34,301 nt of DNA from Bacteroidota bacterium (GTDB taxonomy: Bacteria > Bacteroidota > Bacteroidia > 2-12-FULL-35-15): contig SXIH01000064.1 in the NCBI GenBank assembly GCA_005772895.1, positions 1 to 34,301 of the forward strand. Direction: 5' to 3'. The notes under the pieces are model-generated. The model was not told the origin of the DNA. It was given only the letters and a program-made list of their open reading frames with translations, and made no database searches. The position numbers and the translations under genes are program-made. Numbering within the stretch: position 1 is the first letter of the stretch; every line of letters starts with the position of its first letter. Below are positions 22,508 to 30,804 of this stretch, in pieces.

Positions 22508-23184
22508 CTTTTACACACGGTGATTTTGAATCATGGGTAGTTAAATTAAATGCAGTCGGAGTAATTCAATGGGATAAATGTTTTGGTGGTAGCTATTCTG
22601 ACGCAAATTATACAATGAGAAAAACTTTGGATAATAAATATATTATTGCTGGATATTCCTATTCAGTCGATGGAGATGTTACAGGACAGCACCCTGGAGG
22701 AGAAGCAGATTTTTGGATAGTAAAAATGGATACAGCTGGAACATTAGAATGGCAAAAATGTGTTGGAGGAGATGGAAACGATCAGGCTTTTTATATTGTA
22801 CAAAATGCAGACAGTTCCTACACCGCTATTGGTTTATCCAACTCTTCAAATGGTGATATTTCGTCCAATTATGGTTCAGACGATTGGTGGGTGGTTAAAT
22901 TGGTTCCGCCACCAATTATTACTTCAACTAATTCAACAATCTATACAGCTGCATCATTGGAAGCTTCTGTTTATCCAAATCCATCCACTGGAGAATTTTA
23001 TTTTAAGAATTTAGAAATAGGTAACAAACTTGAAATTTATGATGTCTCAGGAAAATGCATATTGAATGCACTTTCCAGTTCCTCAACACAAAAGATAAAT
23101 ATAAGCAATAAGGAGAAGGGCATATATTTTTATAGAATTGTTGGCGACAGTGAAGTTAGTGTTGGAAAACTTATTCTTAAATAA
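22498..23184 (+). CDS. T9SS-secreted repeat protein, C-terminal part of the frameshifted gene with type A sorting domain
   Basis: Continues the repeats of the upstream frame (ESWVVKLNAVGVIQWDKCFGGS; DFWIVKMDTAGTLEWQKCVGG), then ends in a type A sorting domain (ASVYPNPSTGEFYFKNL, KLEIYDVSGKCIL, KGIYFYRIVGDSEVS). It has no signal peptide of its own, and homologous text extends upstream of its first ATG to about 22475, so it is not an independent gene. It is in the -1 frame relative to the first part. Either a real disruption, a homopolymer sequencing error, or slippage. Confidence 0.78.
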   Translation: MDITFTHGDFESWVVKLNAVGVIQWDKCFGGSYSDANYTMRKTLDNKYIIAGYSYSVDGDVTGQHPGGEADFWIVKMDTAGTLEWQKCVGGDGNDQAFYIVQNADSSYTAIGLSNSSNGDISSNYGSDDWWVVKLVPPPIITSTNSTIYTAASLEASVYPNPSTGEFYFKNLEIGNKLEIYDVSGKCILNALSSSSTQKINISNKEKGIYFYRIVGDSEVSVGKLILK

Positions 23185-23225
23185 GTATAAAAATCACTAA
23201 TTTCGGAGCATAATTAAACAGTATT

Positions 23226-25499
23226 ATGACAGAGATTAGTGCGGGAAATTCAGTTGCAAGCATTGCATCCAAATTTATTAACAACACCAATAAAAATGTG
23301 TTTTTAACCGGTAAAGCCGGAACAGGGAAAACTACTTTCCTGAAACACATCATCAAACACACTTATAAAAATGCAGTAATTGTTGCACCAACCGGAATAG
23401 CAGCAATCAATGCCGGAGGCGTAACCATCCATTCCCTTTTTCAATTACCATTTGGAGCATTTATTCCTGTGAGAGACGCAAACATTGAATTTAACGAAAA
23501 TATTAAAATAAATACTCCAAGCACTATCTTCAAAGGATTTCAACTGAATGCCAGCAAACGTAAATTACTGCAAGAACTGGAACTACTAATAATAGATGAA
23601 GTAAGTATGCTTCGCTCCGATTTGCTGGATGCAATTGATACTGTTTTAAAAAGTGTGAGAAGAAAAAATAATTTGCCTTTTGGTGGTATACAGGTTTTAT
23701 TCATTGGAGATTTATTACAATTACCTCCTGTTGTAAAAGATGATGAGTGGAGATATTTGAAAGGGTATTACAAAAGTGCTTTCTTTTTTGATGCACAAGT
23801 GTTACAACAAAACAAACCTATATACATTGAGTTGGATAAAATATATCGTCAGGCTGACAACACATTCATTTCTATACTGAATAATTTAAGAAGTAATCAA
23901 GTTACAAAACAAGATATTGATATCCTAAATTCGCATTACAAACCCGATTTTAAACCGGATGTGAAAGAAAATTATATTCATCTCACTACGCATAATAACA
24001 AAGCCGACTCACTCAATCGCGAATCCTTACAAAAGCTTGAAAGCAAGTCTTTCTTTTTCAAAGCAGAAATTACCGGTGATTTTAATGAATACTCCTACCC
24101 CGTTGAAGAAAACATGGAACTTAAAAAAGGAGCACAAATCATGTTTATTAAAAATGATCCGACAGGAGCTCAACGTTTTTTCAATGGAAAAATCGGAATC
24201 ATTTCCGACATCAGCGACAAAAACATTGAAGTAAGTTTTAGCGATGGAAGCAAATCTGTAAATATCGAAAAATATGAATGGCAAAATATTAAATATGCCA
24301 TTAATGAAACGACAAACGAAATTGAAGAAAAAATAAACGGGACATATACACATTATCCGATTAAGCTCGCTTGGGCAATTACCGTACATAAAAGTCAAGG
24401 ATTAACTTTTTCAAAAGCAATTATAGATATCGGTCAGGCATTTGCTCCCGGACAAGTATATGTTGCTCTTTCAAGGTTAACGAGTCTGGAAGGACTCGTA
24501 CTTTCATCTCCAATTAATACCAATAGTTTAAATATTGACACAAGCATTACGGAATATTCCAATTTAAAAGAAAGTGATGAAACATTAACAAACTTATTTG
24601 AGACTGAATCGTTTTTATTTTTTCAGAATTATGTAGTACAATGCTTTAATTTTTCAACGCTCAATCATGCATTAACAACACATATTGAAAGTTATCAGAA
24701 AGACGAACAAAAATCAGCAAAACAAAAACATTTCTATTGGGCATTTGAATTAAAGAAAGAAGTTGATGTTGCTAAATCCGTCTCCGACAAGTTCCTGAAT
24801 CAGCTAAAACAAATTTTTCAATCCAAACAACCCGATTACAAAGAGCAGCTAAAAGCAAGAGTAGAAGCAGCAAAGAATCACTTCTCTCCTATCTTAAAAC
24901 AATTTTCAAAAACGATAATTAAACAAATCGAAAATATAAAATCGGAGAAAAAAGTAAAAACATATTTAGAGGAGCTTTCTGAATTGGATGCTTTGTTTTT
25001 TAAGCAATTGCAACTTATTCATAAGGCAGAAGCAATGGTGAAAACCGCTACTGAGAATTCTGAATTTTCAAAGGATAAAATTAATACTACGGAAGAAAAC
25101 AAAGAACGTGTTCAAGAGTTGAGTACAGTTAATATAAAAGTTAAAAGAGAAAGAAAGTCGCGAGGTTCCACTCGCGATGGCGAGCCAAGCCTCGCCAAAA
25201 AAATTGATACAAAAAAAGTTTCTTTTGATTTATATAAATCAGGCAAAACTGTAGAGGAAATTGCTGCAGAAAGAAAAATGGTAACCATGACCATTGAAGG
25301 ACATCTTGCACATTATGCCGGATTGGGAATGGTAGATGTAAAACAATTTGTTGACGCAGAGAAAATGAAAAATATTATTACCGTTTCCAAAACATTGGAC
25401 ACAACTCTGTTTGGACCTATCAAACAATCCTTGGGTGACGAATACTCTTACTCAGAGATTCGATTTGCAATGGCTTATTATCTGAACTCGAAAAAGTAA
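23226..25499 (+). CDS. PIF1-like superfamily 1B DNA helicase with C-terminal helix-turn-helix
   Basis: 757 residues. Helicase motifs in order: Walker A G29KAGTGKT36, APTGIAAINAGG, DExx box as LLIIDEVSML, GDLLQLPPV, Q/R region ELDKIYRQ, HKSQGLTF and VALSRLTSL. This is the PIF1/RecD-like pattern, 5'-3' movement along single-stranded DNA, unwinding or clearing structured DNA. A long helical region follows (about 430-640), then residues about 665-757 form an HTH_40-like domain (FDLYKSGKTVEEIAAERKM), as found at the C-terminus of Bacteroidota RecQ. Residues 645-658 are encoded by a GC-rich double palindrome inserted in frame in the linker. Its stop abuts the stop of the convergent giant gene. Confidence 0.93.
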   Translation: MTEISAGNSVASIASKFINNTNKNVFLTGKAGTGKTTFLKHIIKHTYKNAVIVAPTGIAAINAGGVTIHSLFQLPFGAFIPVRDANIEFNENIKINTPSTIFKGFQLNASKRKLLQELELLIIDEVSMLRSDLLDAIDTVLKSVRRKNNLPFGGIQVLFIGDLLQLPPVVKDDEWRYLKGYYKSAFFFDAQVLQQNKPIYIELDKIYRQADNTFISILNNLRSNQVTKQDIDILNSHYKPDFKPDVKENYIHLTTHNNKADSLNRESLQKLESKSFFFKAEITGDFNEYSYPVEENMELKKGAQIMFIKNDPTGAQRFFNGKIGIISDISDKNIEVSFSDGSKSVNIEKYEWQNIKYAINETTNEIEEKINGTYTHYPIKLAWAITVHKSQGLTFSKAIIDIGQAFAPGQVYVALSRLTSLEGLVLSSPINTNSLNIDTSITEYSNLKESDETLTNLFETESFLFFQNYVVQCFNFSTLNHALTTHIESYQKDEQKSAKQKHFYWAFELKKEVDVAKSVSDKFLNQLKQIFQSKQPDYKEQLKARVEAAKNHFSPILKQFSKTIIKQIENIKSEKKVKTYLEELSELDALFFKQLQLIHKAEAMVKTATENSEFSKDKINTTEENKERVQELSTVNIKVKRERKSRGSTRDGEPSLAKKIDTKKVSFDLYKSGKTVEEIAAERKMVTMTIEGHLAHYAGLGMVDVKQFVDAEKMKNIITVSKTLDTTLFGPIKQSLGDEYSYSEIRFAMAYYLNSKK
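25158..25197. repeat. Double-hairpin palindromic element inside the helicase coding sequence
   Basis: Two adjacent perfect stem-loops, each with a 7-bp stem and 6-base loop: TCGCGAG-GTTCCA-CTCGCGA (25158-25177) and TGGCGAG-CCAAGC-CTCGCCA (25178-25197). The 40 bp are about 65-70% G+C against AT-rich flanks. It is read in frame as SRGSTRDGEPSLAK in a linker with no conserved motif. The geometry suggests a mobile REP-like unit, comparable in principle to Rickettsia palindromic elements inside genes. Confidence 0.85.
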
Positions 25500-28400
25500 T
25501 TACTTCACCACCGTTACACTTCCTAAATAAAAATGTTTTTTATCAAAAATATCTAATACATTTATTTTGTAAACGTATACATCTTGCTGAACAATGGTGC
25601 TACTCCACCTGGTTGTTCCATCCCAAGGCCTGTTATAATCATCAGTTGTATAAATCATCATTCCCCAACGATCGTAAATTTCCATTTGGTATTCAGCAAT
25701 CCCAACTCCGTAGCCCTGAAAAGTATTATTTGTTCCATCTCCATTCGGAGTAAACGCATTTGGAACATAAAACTGAAATTCATCTGTTATTGAAATTTGT
25801 ATCGATGCTGTGTCTAAACAACCGTAAATATTTGATACGATTAATAAAGTAGTATATGTTCCAATATCAGGATAAGTATAAGAAGGATTTTGATTAGAAG
25901 ATGTTCCATTCATTCCATCTCCAAAATTCCAACTCCAACTGTTTGCTCCAATGCTTTCATCAGTGAAATAAATAGTTGAATTAAACATAGTAGCTTGGGT
26001 TGTACTGGCTGAAAAGTCAGCAACAGGAATAGGATACACATGAATATAATTTGGTAAACTATATACAGAGGTACAGCCCCCTGCACTAGTAACAGTTACA
26101 CTCACAGTATAATCTCCCTGCGATGAATAGCAATAATTGGGATTCGCTAGTGTGCTTGTTCCTCCATCACCAAAATTCCAATTGTAAGAAACAGCACCAA
26201 TTGAAGTACTTAAAAAATTAACACAAGCATTTCCACAAAAGGCAGTATTATCCGCAATAAAAGAAACGCTAGGTGAAGTACCAACAGTTACTAAAGTATT
26301 AGATGTAATTGTGCAACCATTGGCATCAGTTACTATTAAAGTATATGTTGTATTTGTAATTGGAGAAACGGTAATGTTATCTGTAATTTGTCCACCATCC
26401 CATGCATAAAAATAAGGACTAGTTCCTCCACTTACATTCGACTGAAGAAGAATACTTTGTCCTGCACACAATCCACCAGTTCCATTATTAATAGCTAATA
26501 CTAAAACTGGTGGTTCAGTTATTATGACGGATGTTGTTGCGGTACAACCTGCAGAATCGGTAACTGTTACTGAATAATTTGTTGCAGTTAAATTTATTGC
26601 ATTGGAAGATGTTTGTACAGGAACTGTTGACCAAATATAATTTAACAGTCCGCTTCCACCAGAAGCGAGAGCAATTGCTGACCCATCATTTCCTCCATTA
26701 CAAGTAACATTTGTCTGAGAAGTGATTACTACCGAAGGACCAACAGAGCTGGTAATTGTAACAGTTGAAGAACTAGAACAACCTGTTCCATCCGTTACAG
26801 TTACTGTATAGCTATTAGAAGCTAAACCAGTTGCAGAAGAACCAATTTGTCCGTTACTCCATAAATATATATATGGTCCGCTTCCACCTGTAACATTTGC
26901 GACAGCCGAACCATTTGTTCCTCCTCCGCAATTATTATTCGTAAGTGCGGTTGCAGTAACAGTTAATCCACCCGATGCGGAAAATAATGTTACCGTATCA
27001 ATATAAAATTTATTGCAATTGGATGGAAAACTCACAGTAACAGTATATGTTCCTGCACATAAACCAGTTGCTGTTTGAGTAGTTTGAACAGGAACAGTAC
27101 TCCAGGAATATTGGATATTAGTTGTATCTCCACAAGTCATCGAAAAATTTGCAGTTGCTATGCCATCACAAGTGCACGGTGCCGGATTAACATGTGAAAC
27201 AGAAAAATTAACAACATTTCCTGTTGTAACATCAATAGATGAAACGAAATTTTTTCCGCAAGCATACAAAATATTATTTCCACCTAATTTCAAATCATAA
27301 ATTGTATCTGTAGTATTTATTGTTTGCAAAAGTGAAAAACCTGCATCATACACTTTTATTGAATTTGCTACAGCAGCATAAATTGTTTCGCATTCATCAA
27401 CATCTAATCCTCCCCAACGGATAGAATCCTGAGAAAGAAAAAATGGCCAAGAATAAATAGCCGTGCTTGAAACAGATGCACCGGTATTTTTATTAAACTT
27501 AGTCATGTAGGTTCCATTCGACATGTATAACCAGTTTGGACTGGCTACCATTCCATTAAATCCGTTTGTAAAAGAATTTGGATTTGCAATAGAACCCACA
27601 CCTAATACGTAAGCATTGATGTAAGCTTCTTTCATTGGATAACCATCGTATACCTGATAAGCAGTGGGAGATAAAGCAGGAACAGGTAATTTTAATAATA
27701 CATTGTCGTGAGAGCTGCCATATACATTTGATTTATTGGAAGCCATATAACAAGTTCCACCTGCAGGGTCAACGGCTACAAGTGACATATCATGAAAACC
27801 TTGAGTTGCGCCTAAAACATTGACAGGAACAATGCTTGTCATATTTGTATCCAATACACAAGCTTGATTGGTAACTGTATTTCCACCACCTGCAACAATG
27901 ATTGTATTGGAACATTGATCATAAGCTACTCTCCACATTTCAAGAAGCTGAGGGTCACCAGAAAAAATTCCAACCAGTGAGCCGGATGAATTAACTTTTA
28001 TTGCACGTGCTCCACCCCCCGTTCCTGTTCCAACACCTTCAACTAAATAGCAAGTTCCGGTAACTCTGTCAACTGCAAAATCACCATAATTACTTGAAAA
28101 CGTTCCTGCTGGAAGAGAAAGAAAAAATGGAACAGTAAATGTCCATTGAATAACACCTGCGCTATTTAATTTTACTAATTGAAAAGGATAATAGGATCCA
28201 TAAACATAAACATTCCCATTCATATCATAATCTACATCGTAGGCAGAGTTTGTATTGGGTCCCCAACCGGGATTAGCCATATTAGGATTGGTTGTCCAAG
28301 GATCTATAATGATTGTTTTTTTAGAATCAACATTTTTTAATTGAAATGACATTTTGTTTTCTGAAATGATATAATTTGAATTAATTTTATTTCCATCATC

Positions 28401-29093
28401 ATAAAATGTTTCCGGAGCATGATCAGTAAATTCTCCCAATAAAGTTTGAATAACAACATCTCCGTTTTTATTCAATGACACACTGGTTGCATTTTTATAT
28501 TCCATTTTTATTTGTGACACATCAGCTCCCGGATGAATAATTAAATTATACTTTATTCCGGGTTTTCCTTTTGGAAAAATATATTCAGCATCAATTCCCT
28601 GATATAAATTTTTGTATGTAATTTTCTTAAATGCTTTTGCTTTGAAAGTTTGCTTATCACCATTTGCATAGGAATAAAAATTTGAAGTTTCCTCTTCTGC
28701 TAAAATTGATAATTGCTCAGAAACATTTTCCCACTCTTGAACAAAAAAACAAGTTGTTCCTTTTGCTCTTCTTTCTAATTTGATTTCTGTTCCATCGGCA
28801 TTTTTCTTTCTAAAAAAAACTTCCGATCTGTAAACAACACCGGTTTTAGTAAAAAATGCATGAATCATCCCTAAATCAGCCATATAGAAAGGCTTTTCTT
28901 CAGAAACAGCTAAAATCTGTTCATCAAACTGACCGACATTTTGAACAAAGTCAAGATTTTCAAATGCATTTGTCGTCCACTTAGCTTCTGCTGAATTAAC
29001 TGTATTTACAGGTGTTTGCTGCTTATTTTGTCCAAAAGAGAAGTGGACCACAATCAGAGCAAGAAATATTAAGAGAGAGATTCGTTCTTTCAT
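25500..29093 (-). CDS. Giant secreted adhesin-like protein: propeller, SprB-like and PKD repeats, type B T9SS sorting domain
   Basis: 1197 residues with a signal peptide (MKERISLLIFLALIVVHFSFGQ). Residues about 40-265 match the N-terminal domain found in many Bacteroidota propeller proteins (FENLDFVQNVGQFDEQILA; AEYIFPKGKPGIKYNLIIHPGADVSQIK). About 270-640 reads as a WD/NHL-like propeller. Three SprB-like repeats follow (NGSAVANVTGGSGPYIYLWSNG; NDGSAIALASGGSGLLNYIW), then an Ig-like unit. Two PKD domains carry the YNWNFGDGG and WSWNFGDGM motifs. The C-terminus is a gliding-type/type B sorting domain: FYVPNAFTPNGDGTNNTF, YDRWGMMIYTT, YVYKINVLD. SprB itself is a gliding adhesin; surface exposure is expected, motility only a possibility. 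Confidence 0.93.
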   Translation of the reverse strand: MKERISLLIFLALIVVHFSFGQNKQQTPVNTVNSAEAKWTTNAFENLDFVQNVGQFDEQILAVSEEKPFYMADLGMIHAFFTKTGVVYRSEVFFRKKNADGTEIKLERRAKGTTCFFVQEWENVSEQLSILAEEETSNFYSYANGDKQTFKAKAFKKITYKNLYQGIDAEYIFPKGKPGIKYNLIIHPGADVSQIKMEYKNATSVSLNKNGDVVIQTLLGEFTDHAPETFYDDGNKINSNYIISENKMSFQLKNVDSKKTIIIDPWTTNPNMANPGWGPNTNSAYDVDYDMNGNVYVYGSYYPFQLVKLNSAGVIQWTFTVPFFLSLPAGTFSSNYGDFAVDRVTGTCYLVEGVGTGTGGGARAIKVNSSGSLVGIFSGDPQLLEMWRVAYDQCSNTIIVAGGGNTVTNQACVLDTNMTSIVPVNVLGATQGFHDMSLVAVDPAGGTCYMASNKSNVYGSSHDNVLLKLPVPALSPTAYQVYDGYPMKEAYINAYVLGVGSIANPNSFTNGFNGMVASPNWLYMSNGTYMTKFNKNTGASVSSTAIYSWPFFLSQDSIRWGGLDVDECETIYAAVANSIKVYDAGFSLLQTINTTDTIYDLKLGGNNILYACGKNFVSSIDVTTGNVVNFSVSHVNPAPCTCDGIATANFSMTCGDTTNIQYSWSTVPVQTTQTATGLCAGTYTVTVSFPSNCNKFYIDTVTLFSASGGLTVTATALTNNNCGGGTNGSAVANVTGGSGPYIYLWSNGQIGSSATGLASNSYTVTVTDGTGCSSSSTVTITSSVGPSVVITSQTNVTCNGGNDGSAIALASGGSGLLNYIWSTVPVQTSSNAINLTATNYSVTVTDSAGCTATTSVIITEPPVLVLAINNGTGGLCAGQSILLQSNVSGGTSPYFYAWDGGQITDNITVSPITNTTYTLIVTDANGCTITSNTLVTVGTSPSVSFIADNTAFCGNACVNFLSTSIGAVSYNWNFGDGGTSTLANPNYCYSSQGDYTVSVTVTSAGGCTSVYSLPNYIHVYPIPVADFSASTTQATMFNSTIYFTDESIGANSWSWNFGDGMNGTSSNQNPSYTYPDIGTYTTLLIVSNIYGCLDTASIQISITDEFQFYVPNAFTPNGDGTNNTFQGYGVGIAEYQMEIYDRWGMMIYTTDDYNRPWDGTTRWSSTIVQQDVYVYKINVLDIFDKKHFYLGSVTVVK

Positions 29094-29112
29094 GTCATTA
29101 ATTATTTTACCT

Positions 29113-29144
29113 CAAACTTAATCTCATAATAAAGAGATTTCAAA
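29113..29144 (-). promoter_or_regulatory. Promoter of the giant T9SS protein gene
   Basis: On the minus strand TTTG (29144-29141), a 20-bp spacer and TAAGTTTG (29120-29113) match the Bacteroidota consensus perfectly. The -33 TTTG is itself part of a second -7-like box, TAGGTTTG (29148-29141). The implied leader is about 15 nt. Confidence 0.72.
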
Positions 29145-29238
29145 CCTAATTGTCAGTTAATATTAATTTTCTAAATATACATATTATAATTTTTTTACTA
29201 TATTTACTATATTTATTGTATTTTATTATTAATTTTCT

Positions 29239-30753
29239 ATGAAGGCTTCTGAGCAACTTTTCAGGCTGATAAAATCACTTTCCAAACCAGAAAAGAGGTA
29301 TTTCAATCTCTTTGCTTCAACTCATCAGGAATCAAGCTCCTATTTGAAGTTGTTTGATTTTATCAATAAACATGAAAATTATGATGAAAGAAAAATAAAA
29401 GAGCATTTCAAAAACGAATCCTTTACAAATCAATTTGCCGTTACAAAGCACATGCTTTATCAATTGATATTAAAAAGTATGGCGCAATATCATTCAGAAC
29501 ATTCTATAGAAATTATTCTTCGGGAAATGCTTTCTTCCGCCCATTTTCTTTTTGAAAAAACTCATTTTAATGAATGTAACACGCTTATTCTGAAAGCAAA
29601 AAAACTCGCATATAAATATGAGAAATTTGAGATTCTAACCGATATTATAAAAATTGAAAAGAAATTAAACACATCTGAAACAAATGATATTAATACTTAT
29701 AACGCTGCTTTGGTTCTTTTAGAAGAACAAAAAAATATTTCCCAAAAACTTGAAAACATAAATGAATATTGGATTCTTTTCAGAAAAATATCTATGCTGA
29801 TGGTGAAATACATTCACCTTAGAACTGAGAAAGAAAGGGCGGAGGTAAGAACAATAATTGAACACCCCCTTATGCTGAATGAAGAAAATGCTCATACTTT
29901 TCAATCGAAAATATATTTTTATCAAATCAAAGCCTATTATTATCGCTTGATTGGAGAAACAGAAAAAAGTTCTATTGCACGGATTGAATTACTAAAGCAG
30001 TGGGAAAAGCAAGAACATTTTACAAAAGAAGATCCATCCGGTTATATTCAAGCCATCAAACAAGTGTTAAATATTCAATTAGATGCGCAAAAATATGAGG
30101 AGTTTATTGTCACAATTGAAAAGTTAAAAAGCATAAAGTCTCAATCTGAATCAGTTAAATTATCCATTTTTAATACATACTACCAATTAAAACTTGTTTA
30201 TCAGATTAATACATTTTCATTAGAAAGTGATGAATTTGTAAACGAATCGATTCAAGAAATGGAAAAATTAAAAAATAAATTATCTAAAGAGGTAGAATTA
30301 ACAATGAGTTATTTGTTAACACTCTGCTTTTTTATGAAAAATGATTTCAAAAGTGCATTAAAGTGGAATAATAAAATCATGAGTGATAACTCAACCGGCT
30401 CAAGAGAAGACTTAAAATCATTCTCTAAAATTTTAAACTTAATTATTCATTATGAACTAAAAAATTTCGATTTGTTAGAGTATATTTTAAAATCAACTTA
30501 TAAGTATTTACTAAAAATGGAACATCTTCATCTTTTTGAAAAAACAATTTTAAAATTTATTCATCAATTACCGAAAACGAATGCACGGGCTGATATTATT
30601 CCACATTTTATGGTTTTAAGAACTGAATTTGCAGAACTAGAAAAAAACCCAAATGAAGATAAAGTAACAAGGTACTTCAATTTTGTATCTTGGCTTGATA
30701 GTAAGATAGAAAACAAATCGTTTGTTGAAATAGTAAAAGCAAAACATAAATAG
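29239..30753 (+). CDS. Conserved all-helical Bacteroidota protein of unknown function
   Basis: 504 residues, no signal peptide or membrane helix, rich in Lys/Glu/Leu with helix after helix. It starts MKASEQLFRLIKSLSKPEKR, and the N-terminal text (EKRYFNLFAS, YLKLFDFINKHENYDE) is of a type I recall from uncharacterised Bacteroidota proteins. The spacing of helices (about 35-45 residues) suggests a TPR-like alpha-solenoid, but the TPR consensus is weak. No catalytic motif. Tandem TATATTTA boxes (29199-29206, 29208-29215) lie upstream and could contribute to a promoter. It stands 51 bp before the POT transporter gene, which has its own -7 box. Confidence 0.8.
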   Translation: MKASEQLFRLIKSLSKPEKRYFNLFASTHQESSSYLKLFDFINKHENYDERKIKEHFKNESFTNQFAVTKHMLYQLILKSMAQYHSEHSIEIILREMLSSAHFLFEKTHFNECNTLILKAKKLAYKYEKFEILTDIIKIEKKLNTSETNDINTYNAALVLLEEQKNISQKLENINEYWILFRKISMLMVKYIHLRTEKERAEVRTIIEHPLMLNEENAHTFQSKIYFYQIKAYYYRLIGETEKSSIARIELLKQWEKQEHFTKEDPSGYIQAIKQVLNIQLDAQKYEEFIVTIEKLKSIKSQSESVKLSIFNTYYQLKLVYQINTFSLESDEFVNESIQEMEKLKNKLSKEVELTMSYLLTLCFFMKNDFKSALKWNNKIMSDNSTGSREDLKSFSKILNLIIHYELKNFDLLEYILKSTYKYLLKMEHLHLFEKTILKFIHQLPKTNARADIIPHFMVLRTEFAELEKNPNEDKVTRYFNFVSWLDSKIENKSFVEIVKAKHK

Positions 30754-30774
30754 GTATCGCTAATTTTTTTTAAG

Positions 30775-30782
30775 TATATTTG
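30775..30782 (+). promoter_or_regulatory. Candidate -7 element of the peptide transporter gene
   Basis: TATATTTG is a perfect TAnnTTTG match 22 bp before ATG 30805. No TTTG is found at 19-20 bp upstream, so strength is uncertain. Confidence 0.45.
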
Positions 30783-30804
30783 AAAAAGAACTAAAATCAA
30801 TATT

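Noticed and set aside
22465..22510. Programmed -1 ribosomal frameshifting at the T-run
   Set aside because: No good X-XXY-YYZ slippery heptamer and no clear downstream stem; a homopolymer indel explains the data more simply.
24027..24398. 123-codon open frame opposite the helicase gene
   Set aside because: Antisense shadow; the helicase frame has all motifs.
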